From assembly GCA_964525625.1 (NCBI GenBank), contig CAZGKY010000052.1, positions 1 to 14,124 on the forward strand: 14,124 nucleotides of DNA. The letters run 5' to 3'. The DNA comes from Stramentimicrobium sp964525625. GTDB lineage: Bacteria; Atribacterota; Phoenicimicrobiia; Phoenicimicrobiales; Stramentimicrobiaceae. Position numbers and translations under genes: made by a program. Below are positions 6,350 through 14,009 of the stretch, piece after piece. The notes under the pieces were generated by a model. The model worked only from the letters and a program-made list of their open reading frames with translations. It made no database searches and was not told the DNA's origin. How positions within the stretch are numbered: the first letter of the stretch is position 1; each line of letters begins with the position of its first letter.

Positions 6350-8050
6350 ATGGTTCAATATCAGTCCCTTTATAGGAAATGGAGACCGCAGTCTTTTGAA
6401 GATATTGTAGGTCAAGATCATATTACCCAAACTTTACAGAATGCTATTAGGTTGCAGCGCATTAACCATGCTTATCTCTTCTCTGGTCCTCGGGGAGTGG
6501 GAAAAACAACAACAGCAAGAATTTTGGCTAAAGCCCTTAATTGCCAGAATGGTCCCACCGAGCACCCTTGTAACCATTGTTCGCAGTGTATTAGTATTAG
6601 TCGGGGACAATCATTGGATGTCTTAGAAATTGATGGAGCATCAAACCGAGGAATTGAAGAAATTAGAGAGTTAAGGAGTAAAATAGGCTTTGCTCCGGCA
6701 GAAGGTAAATTCAAAGTATATATTATCGATGAAGTACATATGCTTACTACAGAAGCATTTAACGCATTGTTAAAAACTTTAGAAGAACCACCAACTCGAG
6801 TATTGTTTATTTTTGCTACCACTGCTCTACATAAGGTGCCCAAAACTATTTTATCACGTTGTCAGTGTTTTTATTTCCGCAGGATTTCTAATGAAGAGAT
6901 AGTAGAAAAATTAAAAAGGATTGCTGAACAAGAGCAATTGAATATCGATTTATCATCTCTTCATTTAATTGCCGAGAATGCTACCGGTTCTATGAGGGAT
7001 GCGGAAAGTATCTTAGATCAGGTTATAACTTATAGCGAGAATAAAGTTACCACTGAAGAAGTAAGAGAAATTTTAGGACTGATCCCGCATGAAATTTTTT
7101 GGGGATTAATGGAAGCTATTCTTACCAATAATACTGAAGCAGGACTGATACTAATTAATAGATTAGTCAAAGAAGGAGTAGATTTAAGTCAATTTGTTCA
7201 GGATTTACTTCTTTATGTTCATAATATATCTCTTGTTAAGGTTCTGGGTAAAGATTACCCCTTTTCTAATTTTGATCCGGGAAAGAAGGGATTAGAGAAG
7301 ATATGGACTTTAATGGAGAGTACTAATATCAAAAGATTTCTTGATATTATTGAAGAGTTAAAAGCAATTGAGGAAAGGATAAGGTTTCATAACTATCCCT
7401 GGGTTTTATTGGAATTAATGATGGTAAAACTGACTTGTATTACAGAGATATCAACACAGAAGCAAATTATTAAGGAAAGTATTATTGGTAACAATGATGT
7501 TGCTACTAAAAAAGAAGAAAAAGAACTGGAGATAGTGATAAAGAAGGATAAGGATAAAGAGGTATATCCTACTAAAATGGAAAAGAAAGGAAGCAAAGAG
7601 ACTCAGAAAAATTATGAATTGGAAAAAGTATGGACCAAAGTGCTATCCAGAATCAAGGAGGAAAGAATATCTCTTTATGCCTTTTTAACTGCTGGACATA
7701 ATATTCACCTTGAAGATGATCAATTAGTGATCAGTTTTTCTTCAGATTGTCTTTTTCATAAAGAAAGTTTGGAAAAAAAAGAAAATAGAAAAATTGTTGA
7801 GGTAATATTTAAAGAAGAAACAGAACATGAAATCAAATTAAAGTGTATTATTGAAGAAGAAGTAAAAGGAGAAGTTAATAGTTCTGTCTTAGCAAAAGAA
7901 AGGGATATAATTAAAAATAACCACTCTATTGATGAGATAGCAGTGGGTCCGGGGAAAAAGAATGATATTAATAAAACAAAAATGGGTAACGAGGAAGAAA
8001 TTTTAAAAATGGCTCACAATTTATTTGGTGGAGAAATTAGCGAAGAATAA
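6350..8050 (+). CDS. dnaX: DNA polymerase III subunit gamma/tau
   Basis: DnaX is the ATPase of the clamp loader that places the sliding clamp on DNA and organises the replisome. The AAA+ core begins at residue 1: Walker A GPRGVGKT (46-53), a four-cysteine zinc module (C65, C74, C77, C80), Walker B IIDEVH (125-130), the sensor 1/SRC segment (about 154-171) and sensor 2 GSMRDAES (213-220). The collar domain follows to about 365. A Lys/Glu-rich linker (370-423) leads to a small C-terminal domain (about 424-505) and a polar tail. The 566-residue length matches Firmicutes-type tau. The start lacks a strong ribosome site, but the protein begins at the conserved YQSLYRKWRPQSF. An A8 run at 7773-7780 may allow slippage (see findings). 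It is 19 bases upstream of ybaB. Confidence 0.97.
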   Translation: MVQYQSLYRKWRPQSFEDIVGQDHITQTLQNAIRLQRINHAYLFSGPRGVGKTTTARILAKALNCQNGPTEHPCNHCSQCISISRGQSLDVLEIDGASNRGIEEIRELRSKIGFAPAEGKFKVYIIDEVHMLTTEAFNALLKTLEEPPTRVLFIFATTALHKVPKTILSRCQCFYFRRISNEEIVEKLKRIAEQEQLNIDLSSLHLIAENATGSMRDAESILDQVITYSENKVTTEEVREILGLIPHEIFWGLMEAILTNNTEAGLILINRLVKEGVDLSQFVQDLLLYVHNISLVKVLGKDYPFSNFDPGKKGLEKIWTLMESTNIKRFLDIIEELKAIEERIRFHNYPWVLLELMMVKLTCITEISTQKQIIKESIIGNNDVATKKEEKELEIVIKKDKDKEVYPTKMEKKGSKETQKNYELEKVWTKVLSRIKEERISLYAFLTAGHNIHLEDDQLVISFSSDCLFHKESLEKKENRKIVEVIFKEETEHEIKLKCIIEEEVKGEVNSSVLAKERDIIKNNHSIDEIAVGPGKKNDINKTKMGNEEEILKMAHNLFGGEISEE

Positions 8051-8068
8051 GAAAAGAGGTTGTAAAAT

Positions 8069-8377
8069 ATGGATATGAAGTTTCTAATGAAGCAGGCTCA
8101 AGAAATGCAGAGGAAGATGGAAGCAATAAAAGAAGAACTTGCTCAAAAGGAGATTAAGGTTACCTCGGGAGGTGGAATGGTAGAGCTAGTAATTAATGGT
8201 CAACAAGAAATTAAAGAGATTCATATTGAGAAAGACATTATTGATCCTGAAGATAAAGAAATGTTAGAGGATTTAATTCTGGCCGCGGTTAATGAGGGAA
8301 TAAAGCAATCTAAAGAGATGGTAAATGAAGAAATAATGAAATTAACTGGTGGAATTAATCTACCAGGGTTATTTTAA
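8069..8377 (+). CDS. ybaB: YbaB/EbfC nucleoid-associated protein
   Basis: This 102-residue protein belongs to the YbaB/EbfC family of small dimeric DNA-binding proteins that coat the nucleoid. The N-terminal helix (MKFLMKQAQEMQRKMEAIKEEL, split by the usual Met/Gln pattern) leads into VTSGGGMVELVINGQQEI, the strand region, and a C-terminal helix with LILAAVNEGIKQSKEM. All are diagnostic of the family. AAGAGGT at 8054-8060 serves the ATG; an alternative ATG two codons later is less well spaced. Its position between dnaX and recR is the conserved bacterial arrangement. Confidence 0.96.
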   Translation: MDMKFLMKQAQEMQRKMEAIKEELAQKEIKVTSGGGMVELVINGQQEIKEIHIEKDIIDPEDKEMLEDLILAAVNEGIKQSKEMVNEEIMKLTGGINLPGLF

Positions 8378-8389
8378 TGGTTCGTAAAA

Positions 8390-9016
8390 ATGACTTATCA
8401 ATATACCAGACCATTAGCTATATTAATTGATGAATTATCAAAACTTCCTGGTATCGGTCCTAAGACCGCCCAGAGGTTAGCTCTATATATTCTAAATATT
8501 TCTAAAGAAGAAGCAGGAATATTAGCTCAGTCTATAATAAATGCTAAAGAACAGATTAAAAGATGTCAGATTTGTCATAATCTAACTGACCAGAATACCT
8601 GTGATATCTGCCAGGATAAAACCAGACAAAGAGATATTATTTGTATTGTAGAAACAGCAAGAGATCTCATGGCATTGGAGAAGACCGGAGGATATAAGGG
8701 ATTATATCATGTTTTACAAGGGGCAATTTCACCTCTGGATGGAGTGGAACCTGATCATCTAACTATTGATCATCTTATTTCTCGCTTACAAAACGAGAAA
8801 ATAAAGGAAGTTATTTTAGCTACTAATCCCAATATAGAAGGAGAAGTTACCGCTTCCTATATTGCTAGACTGATTAAACCTTTAGGGATAAAGATAACCA
8901 GAATAGCCTATGGAGTACCCATAGGGGGTGATTTAGAATATGCTGATGAAGTAACTTTAACACAGGCCTTACTTGGAAGGCAAGTTTACCAGGATGAAAA
9001 AGGACTTGACAAATAA
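8390..9016 (+). CDS. recR: Recombination protein RecR
   Basis: RecR works with RecO (and RecF) to load RecA onto single-stranded DNA at gaps in recombinational repair. The 208-residue protein shows an N-terminal helix-hairpin-helix LPGIGPKTAQR (19-29), a zinc finger with C59, C62, C71 and C74, then a Toprim domain from about 82 (IICIVETARDL) to 175, ending in GVPIGGDLEYAD (175-186), the conserved C-terminal signature. It starts 12 bases after the ybaB stop without a recognisable ribosome site, so translation may be coupled to ybaB. An overlapping ATG at 8377 is in another frame. It is followed at 18 bases by porG. Confidence 0.96.
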   Translation: MTYQYTRPLAILIDELSKLPGIGPKTAQRLALYILNISKEEAGILAQSIINAKEQIKRCQICHNLTDQNTCDICQDKTRQRDIICIVETARDLMALEKTGGYKGLYHVLQGAISPLDGVEPDHLTIDHLISRLQNEKIKEVILATNPNIEGEVTASYIARLIKPLGIKITRIAYGVPIGGDLEYADEVTLTQALLGRQVYQDEKGLDK

Positions 9017-9034
9017 TAAATGGAGGGATTTCAT

Positions 9035-9607
9035 ATGAAAAAAATTATTGAAGTTCGATGGCATGGTAGAGGCGGTCAGGGCGCAGTTACCGCTTCTAAA
9101 TTACTTGCTACTTCTGCTCTTGCTGAAGACAAGTATATTCAGGCTTTTCCTGAATATGGTCCAGAAAGGATGGGGGCACCAATTCAGTCTTTTACTCGAA
9201 TAAGTGATGAACCAATTAAGATTCATTGTCATGTAACTAATCCCGATATTATAGTAGTGCTTGATCCTACTTTAATTGGACCTGTTGATATTACTGAGGG
9301 TTTGTCTGATGAGGGTATAATTGTAGTGAATACTAATGAAACTCCTGCTCACATCAGAAAAAAGCTTGCTTTAAAGGGTAAAAAAATATTTACTATTGAT
9401 GCTAGCAAAATTGCCCAAGAGGAGTTAGGCCGTCCACTACCTAATACCCCCATGATAGGAGCCTTAATAAAAGCTACCGGATTATTAAAGTTGGAAAATG
9501 TGATTAATGATATTAAGAGTAAATTTTCTGGTAAATTTGGTCAAAAAGTCATTGAAGGAAATGTAAAAGCAATAGAAAGAGCATATCAGGAGGTGAAGAG
9601 CGAATGA
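9035..9607 (+). CDS. porG: Pyruvate:ferredoxin oxidoreductase, gamma subunit
   Basis: This is the gamma subunit of the four-subunit 2-oxoacid:ferredoxin oxidoreductase, which binds CoA-related elements and completes the catalytic core. The nucleotide-fold start VRWHGRGGQGAVTASKLLA (GRGGQGAVTA at 11-20) and YGPERMGAPIQSFTRI (41-56) are diagnostic. I place the start at 9035, not at the in-frame ATG at 9020. GGAGGG at 9022-9027 is spaced eight bases from 9035 and overlaps the upstream ATG, and homologues normally begin just before the VRWHG motif. This gives 190 residues, the usual length. It follows recR closely and overlaps porD by ATGA. Confidence 0.93.
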   Translation: MKKIIEVRWHGRGGQGAVTASKLLATSALAEDKYIQAFPEYGPERMGAPIQSFTRISDEPIKIHCHVTNPDIIVVLDPTLIGPVDITEGLSDEGIIVVNTNETPAHIRKKLALKGKKIFTIDASKIAQEELGRPLPNTPMIGALIKATGLLKLENVINDIKSKFSGKFGQKVIEGNVKAIERAYQEVKSE

Positions 9608-9912
9608 GTGCTATAAAACAAAAGGGATGGAAGGAGATTCCCAAGGGAGGATTGATTCTGGAAGCAGGGAATGCCGAACAGTATGAAACTGGTTCCTGGC
9701 GTTCTCAAAGACCGGTAAGAGATGAACAAAAATGTACTCATTGTCTGATTTGTTGGGTTTTTTGTCCAGATTCCTCGATCATTGTTGAGGAGGGCAAGAT
9801 TAAAGATATTGATTATAAACATTGTAAAGGTTGTGGTATTTGTGCTGCTGAATGCCCGGCAAAGGCTATTACTATGATAGATGAAAATGAATTTCGAGAA
9901 AAGGAGGAATAG
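9604..9912 (+). CDS. porD: Pyruvate:ferredoxin oxidoreductase, delta subunit (2x[4Fe-4S] ferredoxin)
   Basis: The delta subunit carries electrons between the catalytic subunits and external ferredoxin. The 102-residue protein has two full [4Fe-4S] motifs: C44, C47, C50, C54 and C74, C77, C80, C84, each ending in Cys-Pro. The N-terminal 40 residues (GWKEIPKGGLI..., SWRSQRPV) are the family's extension that docks on the complex, separating it from a plain ferredoxin. Its ATG overlaps the porG stop in ATGA, with an excellent AGGAGGTGA at 9590-9598 inside porG, so the two are translationally linked. Confidence 0.95.
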   Translation: MSAIKQKGWKEIPKGGLILEAGNAEQYETGSWRSQRPVRDEQKCTHCLICWVFCPDSSIIVEEGKIKDIDYKHCKGCGICAAECPAKAITMIDENEFREKEE

Positions 9913-9916
9913 AAAA

Positions 9917-11101
9917 ATGAGTAAGAAGACAGTAGCAATTACTGGAAATGGCGCAGCTGCTTATGCTTTTAAACAGATTAATCCTGATGTAGTAGCTGCT
10001 TATCCTATTACTCCACAAACTGATTTAGTTCAGAGTTTTTCTGAATATGTGGCAGATGGACTGGTTGATACTGAATTTATCACGGTAGAGAGTGAACATA
10101 GTGCTATGAGTGCCTGTGTTGGAGCTGCTGCTGCTGGAGGGAGAGTCATGACTGCTACTTCTGCCAATGGCCTGGCATTGATGTTTGAAATTCTATATAT
10201 AGCTGCTTCCAGTAAATTACCCATTGTTATGCCGGTAGTTAATAGGGCTTTGTCTGGACCTATTAATATTCATTGTGACCACAGTGATACAATGGGTGCC
10301 AGAGATGCAGGATGGATACAAATTTATTCTGAGAACGCCCAGGAAGCCTATGATAACATTATACAAGCTGTTCGTATTGCTGAAAATATGAAGGTCCGAT
10401 TACCAGTTATGGTAATGTATGATGGATTTATTATCTCACATGGAATTGATAGGGTCGATTTTTTAGATGATACCACTGTTCGTGATTTTGTTGGTAAATA
10501 TCAACCCAATTATCCACTTCTTGATGTGGAGAAGCCTTTAACTTTTGGTCCTCTGGATCTCTATGATTACTATTTTGAACATAAACGTCAGCAGGCTGAA
10601 GATATTAACAACAGTAAACCAGTTATCCTGGAAATTGCCAAGGAATTCAGGGAAATATCAGGCCGAGAATATGGTCTATTTGAAGCTTATCATCTAGAAG
10701 ATGCTGAGATTGCTCTGGTTGCTTTGTCCTCAACTGCTGGTACTATCAAAGCAGTTGTTGATGATTTAAGAGCTGAAGGTAGAAAAGTGGGTCTTCTAAA
10801 ACCAAGAATTTTTAGGCCATTTCCTTATATGGAAATTGCTCAAGCCTTATCCCATCTTAAAGCTATAGCAATTTTAGATCGTTCTGTTTCTTTCGGAGGT
10901 TTTGGTGGACCACTGTTTACGGAGATTAGGTCTGCTCTGTTAGAATCGGGCAAAATACCGGAGAATATTAATATAATCTATGGATTAGGCGGAAGGGATA
11001 TTAATCAGCAAGATATTAAAGGTATCTATGATCAATTAGATGGAATTGTAAGATCAGGTAGGGTGAAGGAAAGAGTACAATATGTTGGAGTAAGGGAGTG
11101 A
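9917..11101 (+). CDS. porA: Pyruvate:ferredoxin oxidoreductase, alpha subunit
   Basis: The alpha subunit, with PorB, forms the thiamine pyrophosphate site that interconverts pyruvate + CoA and acetyl-CoA + CO2. Signature segments are GNGAAAYAFK (10-19), AAYPITPQT (27-35), the VESEHSAM helix with E60 expected to activate TPP, and NRALSGPINIHCDHSDTMGARDAG-type substrate-region motif (109-132). The C-terminal GGFGGPLF segment is also typical. The frame is open from an ATG at 9881, but AAGGAGG at 9901-9907 points to the ATG at 9917. That gives 394 residues, normal for PorA, and avoids a 32-base overlap with porD. The NIHCDHSD motif favours pyruvate over other 2-oxoacids; substrate remains inferred. 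Confidence 0.95.
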   Translation: MSKKTVAITGNGAAAYAFKQINPDVVAAYPITPQTDLVQSFSEYVADGLVDTEFITVESEHSAMSACVGAAAAGGRVMTATSANGLALMFEILYIAASSKLPIVMPVVNRALSGPINIHCDHSDTMGARDAGWIQIYSENAQEAYDNIIQAVRIAENMKVRLPVMVMYDGFIISHGIDRVDFLDDTTVRDFVGKYQPNYPLLDVEKPLTFGPLDLYDYYFEHKRQQAEDINNSKPVILEIAKEFREISGREYGLFEAYHLEDAEIALVALSSTAGTIKAVVDDLRAEGRKVGLLKPRIFRPFPYMEIAQALSHLKAIAILDRSVSFGGFGGPLFTEIRSALLESGKIPENINIIYGLGGRDINQQDIKGIYDQLDGIVRSGRVKERVQYVGVRE

Positions 11102-11114
11102 GAGGTGAGAAAAA

Positions 11115-12038
11115 ATGGCAAAATTAAAAGAATTAACCAAGAAACAGGATGTATTAAGTCCCGGACATCGTTTATGTGCTGGTTGTGGTGCCTCCATTGC
11201 TGTTCGACAAATATTATCAGCTAGTGATGATCCGGTCATAGTAGCCAGTGCCACTGGTTGTTTGGAGGTGGCAACCACCATTTATCCTTATACCAGCTGG
11301 CGTTCATCATTCATTCATAATGCTTTCGAGAATGCCGCTGCTACGATAAGTGGTGTAGAGTCTATGTATCAATCACTTAAAAAACAGGGAAAGATTGACA
11401 AAGAGATAAAATTCATTGCCTTCGGTGGAGATGGGGGAACCTATGATATAGGGTTACAGTCATTATCTGGTGCCTTAGAACGTGGTCATGATTTTGTTTA
11501 TGTCTGTTATGATAATGAAGCATATATGAATACTGGGATTCAACGGTCCAGTGCTACACCTCGGGGTGCTTGGACTACTACTTCACCGTGTGGTGATGTA
11601 ATTCCAGGTAAGACTCAATATCAGAAGGATTTAACAGGAATTGTGGCCGCCCATAGAATTCCCTATGTTGCACAGGCATCAATATGGCGTTGGAATGACC
11701 TAATAGATAAAGCCCATAAAGCTTTCTATACTAAAGGGCCAGCCTTTTTGAATGTGCTATCCCCCTGTCCCAGGGGATGGCGTTTCCCCTCAGAATATAC
11801 AATCAAAATGGCAAAAATTTCTGTTTTAACGAATTTTTGGCCCTTATATGAAGTGGAAAATGGGAAATGGAAATTAAACTATAAACCAAAAGAGAGATTA
11901 CCAGTAACCGAATGGTTAAAACCTCAGGGTAGATTTAAGCATCTCCTTACCCCAGAGAATAAGTCACTAGTAGAAGAGATTCAAAAAGACATTGATGATA
12001 ATTGGGAAAGATTGCTTATTCTTTGTGGAGAGAAGTAA
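11115..12038 (+). CDS. porB: Pyruvate:ferredoxin oxidoreductase, beta subunit
   Basis: The beta subunit binds TPP and one [4Fe-4S] cluster. The 307-residue protein shows CAGCG (C21, C24), SATGC (C49) and SPCPRGW (C218), the four cluster ligands expected for PorB. The TPP/Mg motif GGDGGTYDIG (104-113) runs on to NEAYMNTGIQRSS (134-146). All catalytic hallmarks are intact. AGGTGA at 11103-11108 serves the ATG, which lies 13 bases after porA. It is the last gene of the unit; a hairpin terminator follows about 80 bases later. Confidence 0.96.
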   Translation: MAKLKELTKKQDVLSPGHRLCAGCGASIAVRQILSASDDPVIVASATGCLEVATTIYPYTSWRSSFIHNAFENAAATISGVESMYQSLKKQGKIDKEIKFIAFGGDGGTYDIGLQSLSGALERGHDFVYVCYDNEAYMNTGIQRSSATPRGAWTTTSPCGDVIPGKTQYQKDLTGIVAAHRIPYVAQASIWRWNDLIDKAHKAFYTKGPAFLNVLSPCPRGWRFPSEYTIKMAKISVLTNFWPLYEVENGKWKLNYKPKERLPVTEWLKPQGRFKHLLTPENKSLVEEIQKDIDDNWERLLILCGEK

Positions 12039-12119
12039 TAAATAATAAAATAATTATTAATAAGAATAACAAGAATAGGATAATTCCCTATCTTTATGGG
12101 GAAGTAAATTGTTCATAAA

Positions 12120-12167
12120 AAGATAGACTGCTCTTTATTGTATCTACTTGTGGGAGCAGTCTATTTT
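12120..12167 (+). terminator. Probable rho-independent terminator after porB
   Basis: Arms 12120-12133 and 12154-12167 form a 14-pair stem with one G-U wobble; eleven pairs are perfect (ATAGACTGCTC with GAGCAGTCTAT). The 3' arm runs into TTTTG and a T-rich tail TCTTATCTTATT. The 20-base loop is long for a terminator, and the T-run is interrupted, so efficiency may be moderate. Confidence 0.65.
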
Positions 12168-12201
12168 GTCTTATCTTATTATTTTATCTTCTTAAAAGTT
12201 G

Positions 12202-12228
12202 TTTACAAGTGTAATATAATTATATATT
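12202..12228 (+). promoter_or_regulatory. Possible promoter for pdxST
   Basis: TTTACA at 12202-12207 and TATATT at 12223-12228 are 15 bases apart, slightly short. A better -10 (TATAAT, 12215-12220) is present but has no -35 at a usable distance. A promoter here is expected because a terminator lies just upstream. Confidence 0.35.
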
Positions 12229-12290
12229 AGGAGAAGGATTAATAGTAAATAGCTATGGACAACAAATCAAAAGACAAGGAGGACTTAATA

Positions 12291-13175
12291 ATGATAGAAA
12301 AATCTACCGAGAAAACTAAAAGGGGTTTAGCTCAAATGTTAAAGGGCGGAGTAATTATGGATGTAGTAACAGTAGAACAAGCTAAGATTGCTGAGAATGC
12401 TGGTGCAGTAGCAGTAATGGCTTTAGAAAGAGTACCAGCTGATATTCGTGCTGCCGGTGGTGTAGCACGTATGGCCGATCCTAGCAAGATTAAGGAAATT
12501 ATGGAAGCAGTTTCTATTCCGGTGATGGCTAAAGTTAGAATTGGTCATTTTGTTGAAGCACAGATCTTAGAGGCTTTGGAAGTTGATTATATTGATGAAA
12601 GTGAAGTTCTTACACCAGCAGACGAAAAATATCATATCAATAAACATAATTTCAAAGTTCCCTTTGTATGTGGAGCTAGAAATTTAGGAGAAGCCTTAAG
12701 AAGAATAGCAGAAGGTGCAGCAATGATTAGAACCAAAGGGGAAGCCGGTACCGGTAATATTATCGAAGCAGTAAAACATATGCGTTGTATGAATGAGGAA
12801 ATTAGAGCATTAAAAGGATTGAATGAAGAAGAATTGATAGTTAAAGCCAAAGAATATGGTGCACCCTTGGATTTATTAATGGAGACTGCATCCTTGGGGA
12901 GATTACCGGTGGTTAACTTTGCAGCTGGTGGTATTGCCACACCTGCTGATGCGGCGTTAATGATGCAGCTGGGGTGTGATGGGGTATTTGTTGGTTCTGG
13001 TATCTTCAAATCACAAGATCCGCAGAAGAGGGCAAGAGCAATTGTGGAGGCAACTACTCATTATAATGATCCGAAACTTATTGCCAGAGTTTCAGCGGGA
13101 TTGGGTGAGGCGATGAAAGGAATTGCTATAGATAAAATCCCTGAGGAAGAAAAGATGCAGGTAAGGGGTTGGTAA
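12291..13175 (+). CDS. pdxS: Pyridoxal 5'-phosphate synthase, PdxS subunit
   Basis: PdxS makes pyridoxal 5'-phosphate from ribose 5-phosphate, glyceraldehyde 3-phosphate and ammonia supplied by PdxT. The (beta/alpha)8 barrel is complete. Catalytic residues fall at the numbering of the Bacillus enzyme when the start is 12291: D24 (IMDVV), K81 (MAKVRIGH) and K149 (RTKGEAGTGN). The phosphate-binding FAAGGIATPADAALMMQLG and VGSGIFKS motifs follow. The 294-residue length also agrees. AAGGAGG at 12276-12282 is eight bases before this ATG. An in-frame ATG at 12255 would add twelve polar residues and is not favoured, though AGGAGAAGG at 12229-12237 lies upstream of it at a poor distance. Confidence 0.97.
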   Translation: MIEKSTEKTKRGLAQMLKGGVIMDVVTVEQAKIAENAGAVAVMALERVPADIRAAGGVARMADPSKIKEIMEAVSIPVMAKVRIGHFVEAQILEALEVDYIDESEVLTPADEKYHINKHNFKVPFVCGARNLGEALRRIAEGAAMIRTKGEAGTGNIIEAVKHMRCMNEEIRALKGLNEEELIVKAKEYGAPLDLLMETASLGRLPVVNFAAGGIATPADAALMMQLGCDGVFVGSGIFKSQDPQKRARAIVEATTHYNDPKLIARVSAGLGEAMKGIAIDKIPEEEKMQVRGW

Positions 13176-13248
13176 ATAATAATATCCCAAGGGCTAGTAA
13201 TGGTGAAAAATTCGAACCATAATTGTAGCAGAAGGAGTATTTTGTAAT

Positions 13249-13818
13249 ATGAAAGTTGGGATTTTAGCTCTACAAGGAGCTTTTTGGGAGCACTTAGAGA
13301 TGCTTAGGCAATGTGAACAAGAGGTGATTCTGGTAAAAAAAAGTTCTGAATTGCAAAAAGTAAAAGGCTTGATCATACCTGGTGGGGAAAGTACCACTAT
13401 TGCCAAACTAATGGTGAGTAGTAATTTGGGAGAAAGGATTATTGATCTTTATAATCAGACCAACATCCCAATATTTGGAACTTGTGCTGGTATGATTTTA
13501 TTGGCAAAAGAAGTAGAAGGACAACAACAGTTTACCCTGGGGTTAGTTGATATTGCTGTCAGGAGAAATGCCTTTGGCAGACAGATTGACAGCTTTGAAG
13601 CTGAACTGGAAATTGCCGGGATTACACCTCCTTTCTTTAAGGGTATTTTTATTAGAGCACCTTATATTACTCAAGCTGGAGAAAAGGTTCAGAAATTATG
13701 TTATTTTAACCAAAATATTGTATTGGCCAGGGAGGGGAATATTCTGGTATCTTCCTTTCACCCTGAGTTGGGAAATGATTTAAGGATACACCAATATTTT
13801 CTAAAAATGGGTCAATAA
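13249..13818 (+). CDS. pdxT: Pyridoxal 5'-phosphate synthase, glutaminase subunit PdxT
   Basis: PdxT hydrolyses glutamine and passes ammonia through a channel to PdxS. The 189-residue class I-like glutaminase has the oxyanion-region motif PGGESTT (44-50), nucleophile C79 in GTCAGMIL, and the catalytic pair H171 and E173 in SSFHPEL. The N-terminal KVGILALQGAF is the family signature. AAGGAG at 13232-13237 lies 11 bases before the ATG, slightly long. It is 73 bases downstream of pdxS with no terminator between, so the two probably share a transcript. No terminator is seen between pdxT and the rRNA promoter. Confidence 0.96.
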   Translation: MKVGILALQGAFWEHLEMLRQCEQEVILVKKSSELQKVKGLIIPGGESTTIAKLMVSSNLGERIIDLYNQTNIPIFGTCAGMILLAKEVEGQQQFTLGLVDIAVRRNAFGRQIDSFEAELEIAGITPPFFKGIFIRAPYITQAGEKVQKLCYFNQNIVLAREGNILVSSFHPELGNDLRIHQYFLKMGQ

Positions 13819-13836
13819 AAATTTAATAATTTTTTC

Positions 13837-13865
13837 TTGACAACTTCCCCTAACTCTGTTAATAT
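13837..13865 (+). promoter_or_regulatory. rRNA operon promoter
   Basis: A perfect -35 TTGACA (13837-13842) and TAATAT -10 (13860-13865) are separated by the ideal 17 bases. The stretch just before (about 13817-13835) is almost pure A/T, like an UP element. Transcription would start near 13872, giving a leader of nearly 200 bases before 16S. Confidence 0.85.
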
Positions 13866-13885
13866 CTTATTTGCCCTTCTTAAGA

Positions 13886-13914
13886 GGAAACCCTTCTGTG
13901 GTTTCCCCAGAAGG
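13886..13914 (+). promoter_or_regulatory. Overlapping alternative hairpins in the rRNA leader
   Basis: GGAAACC (13886-13892) pairs with GGTTTCC (13900-13906), and CCTTCTG (13892-13898) pairs with CAGAAGG (13908-13914). Both stems are seven perfect pairs and they share bases, so only one can form at a time. They stand directly before boxA, where a boxB-like hairpin is found in other rRNA leaders. Confidence 0.55.
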
Positions 13915-13917
13915 CTA

Positions 13918-13930
13918 TGTTCTTTGATAA
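13918..13930 (+). promoter_or_regulatory. boxA antitermination site
   Basis: TGTTCTTTGATAA closely matches the bacterial rRNA boxA (Bacillus form TGTTCTTTGAAAAC, E. coli core TGCTCTTT). NusB and NusE/S10 bind this RNA so that polymerase resists termination across the rRNA operon. Its place, about 45 bases into the transcript, fits. Confidence 0.75.
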
Positions 13931-14009
13931 AGGAATAGCACCCAGCCAGATGCTTTGATCTAACCCTGGGTTGTCCTTATCGTAAGAGACAGCCCATCAC
14001 GGTGTCAAT

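Noticed and set aside
6472..6843. 123-codon minus-strand frame inside dnaX
   Set aside because: It lies wholly opposite conserved AAA+ motifs of dnaX and has no recognisable protein family or ribosome site.
8377..8390. ATG at 8377 overlapping the ybaB stop as an alternative recR start
   Set aside because: It is in a different frame from recR.
12632..13009. 125-codon minus-strand frame inside pdxS
   Set aside because: It is opposite the conserved PdxS barrel; composition reflects the complementary strand of that gene.
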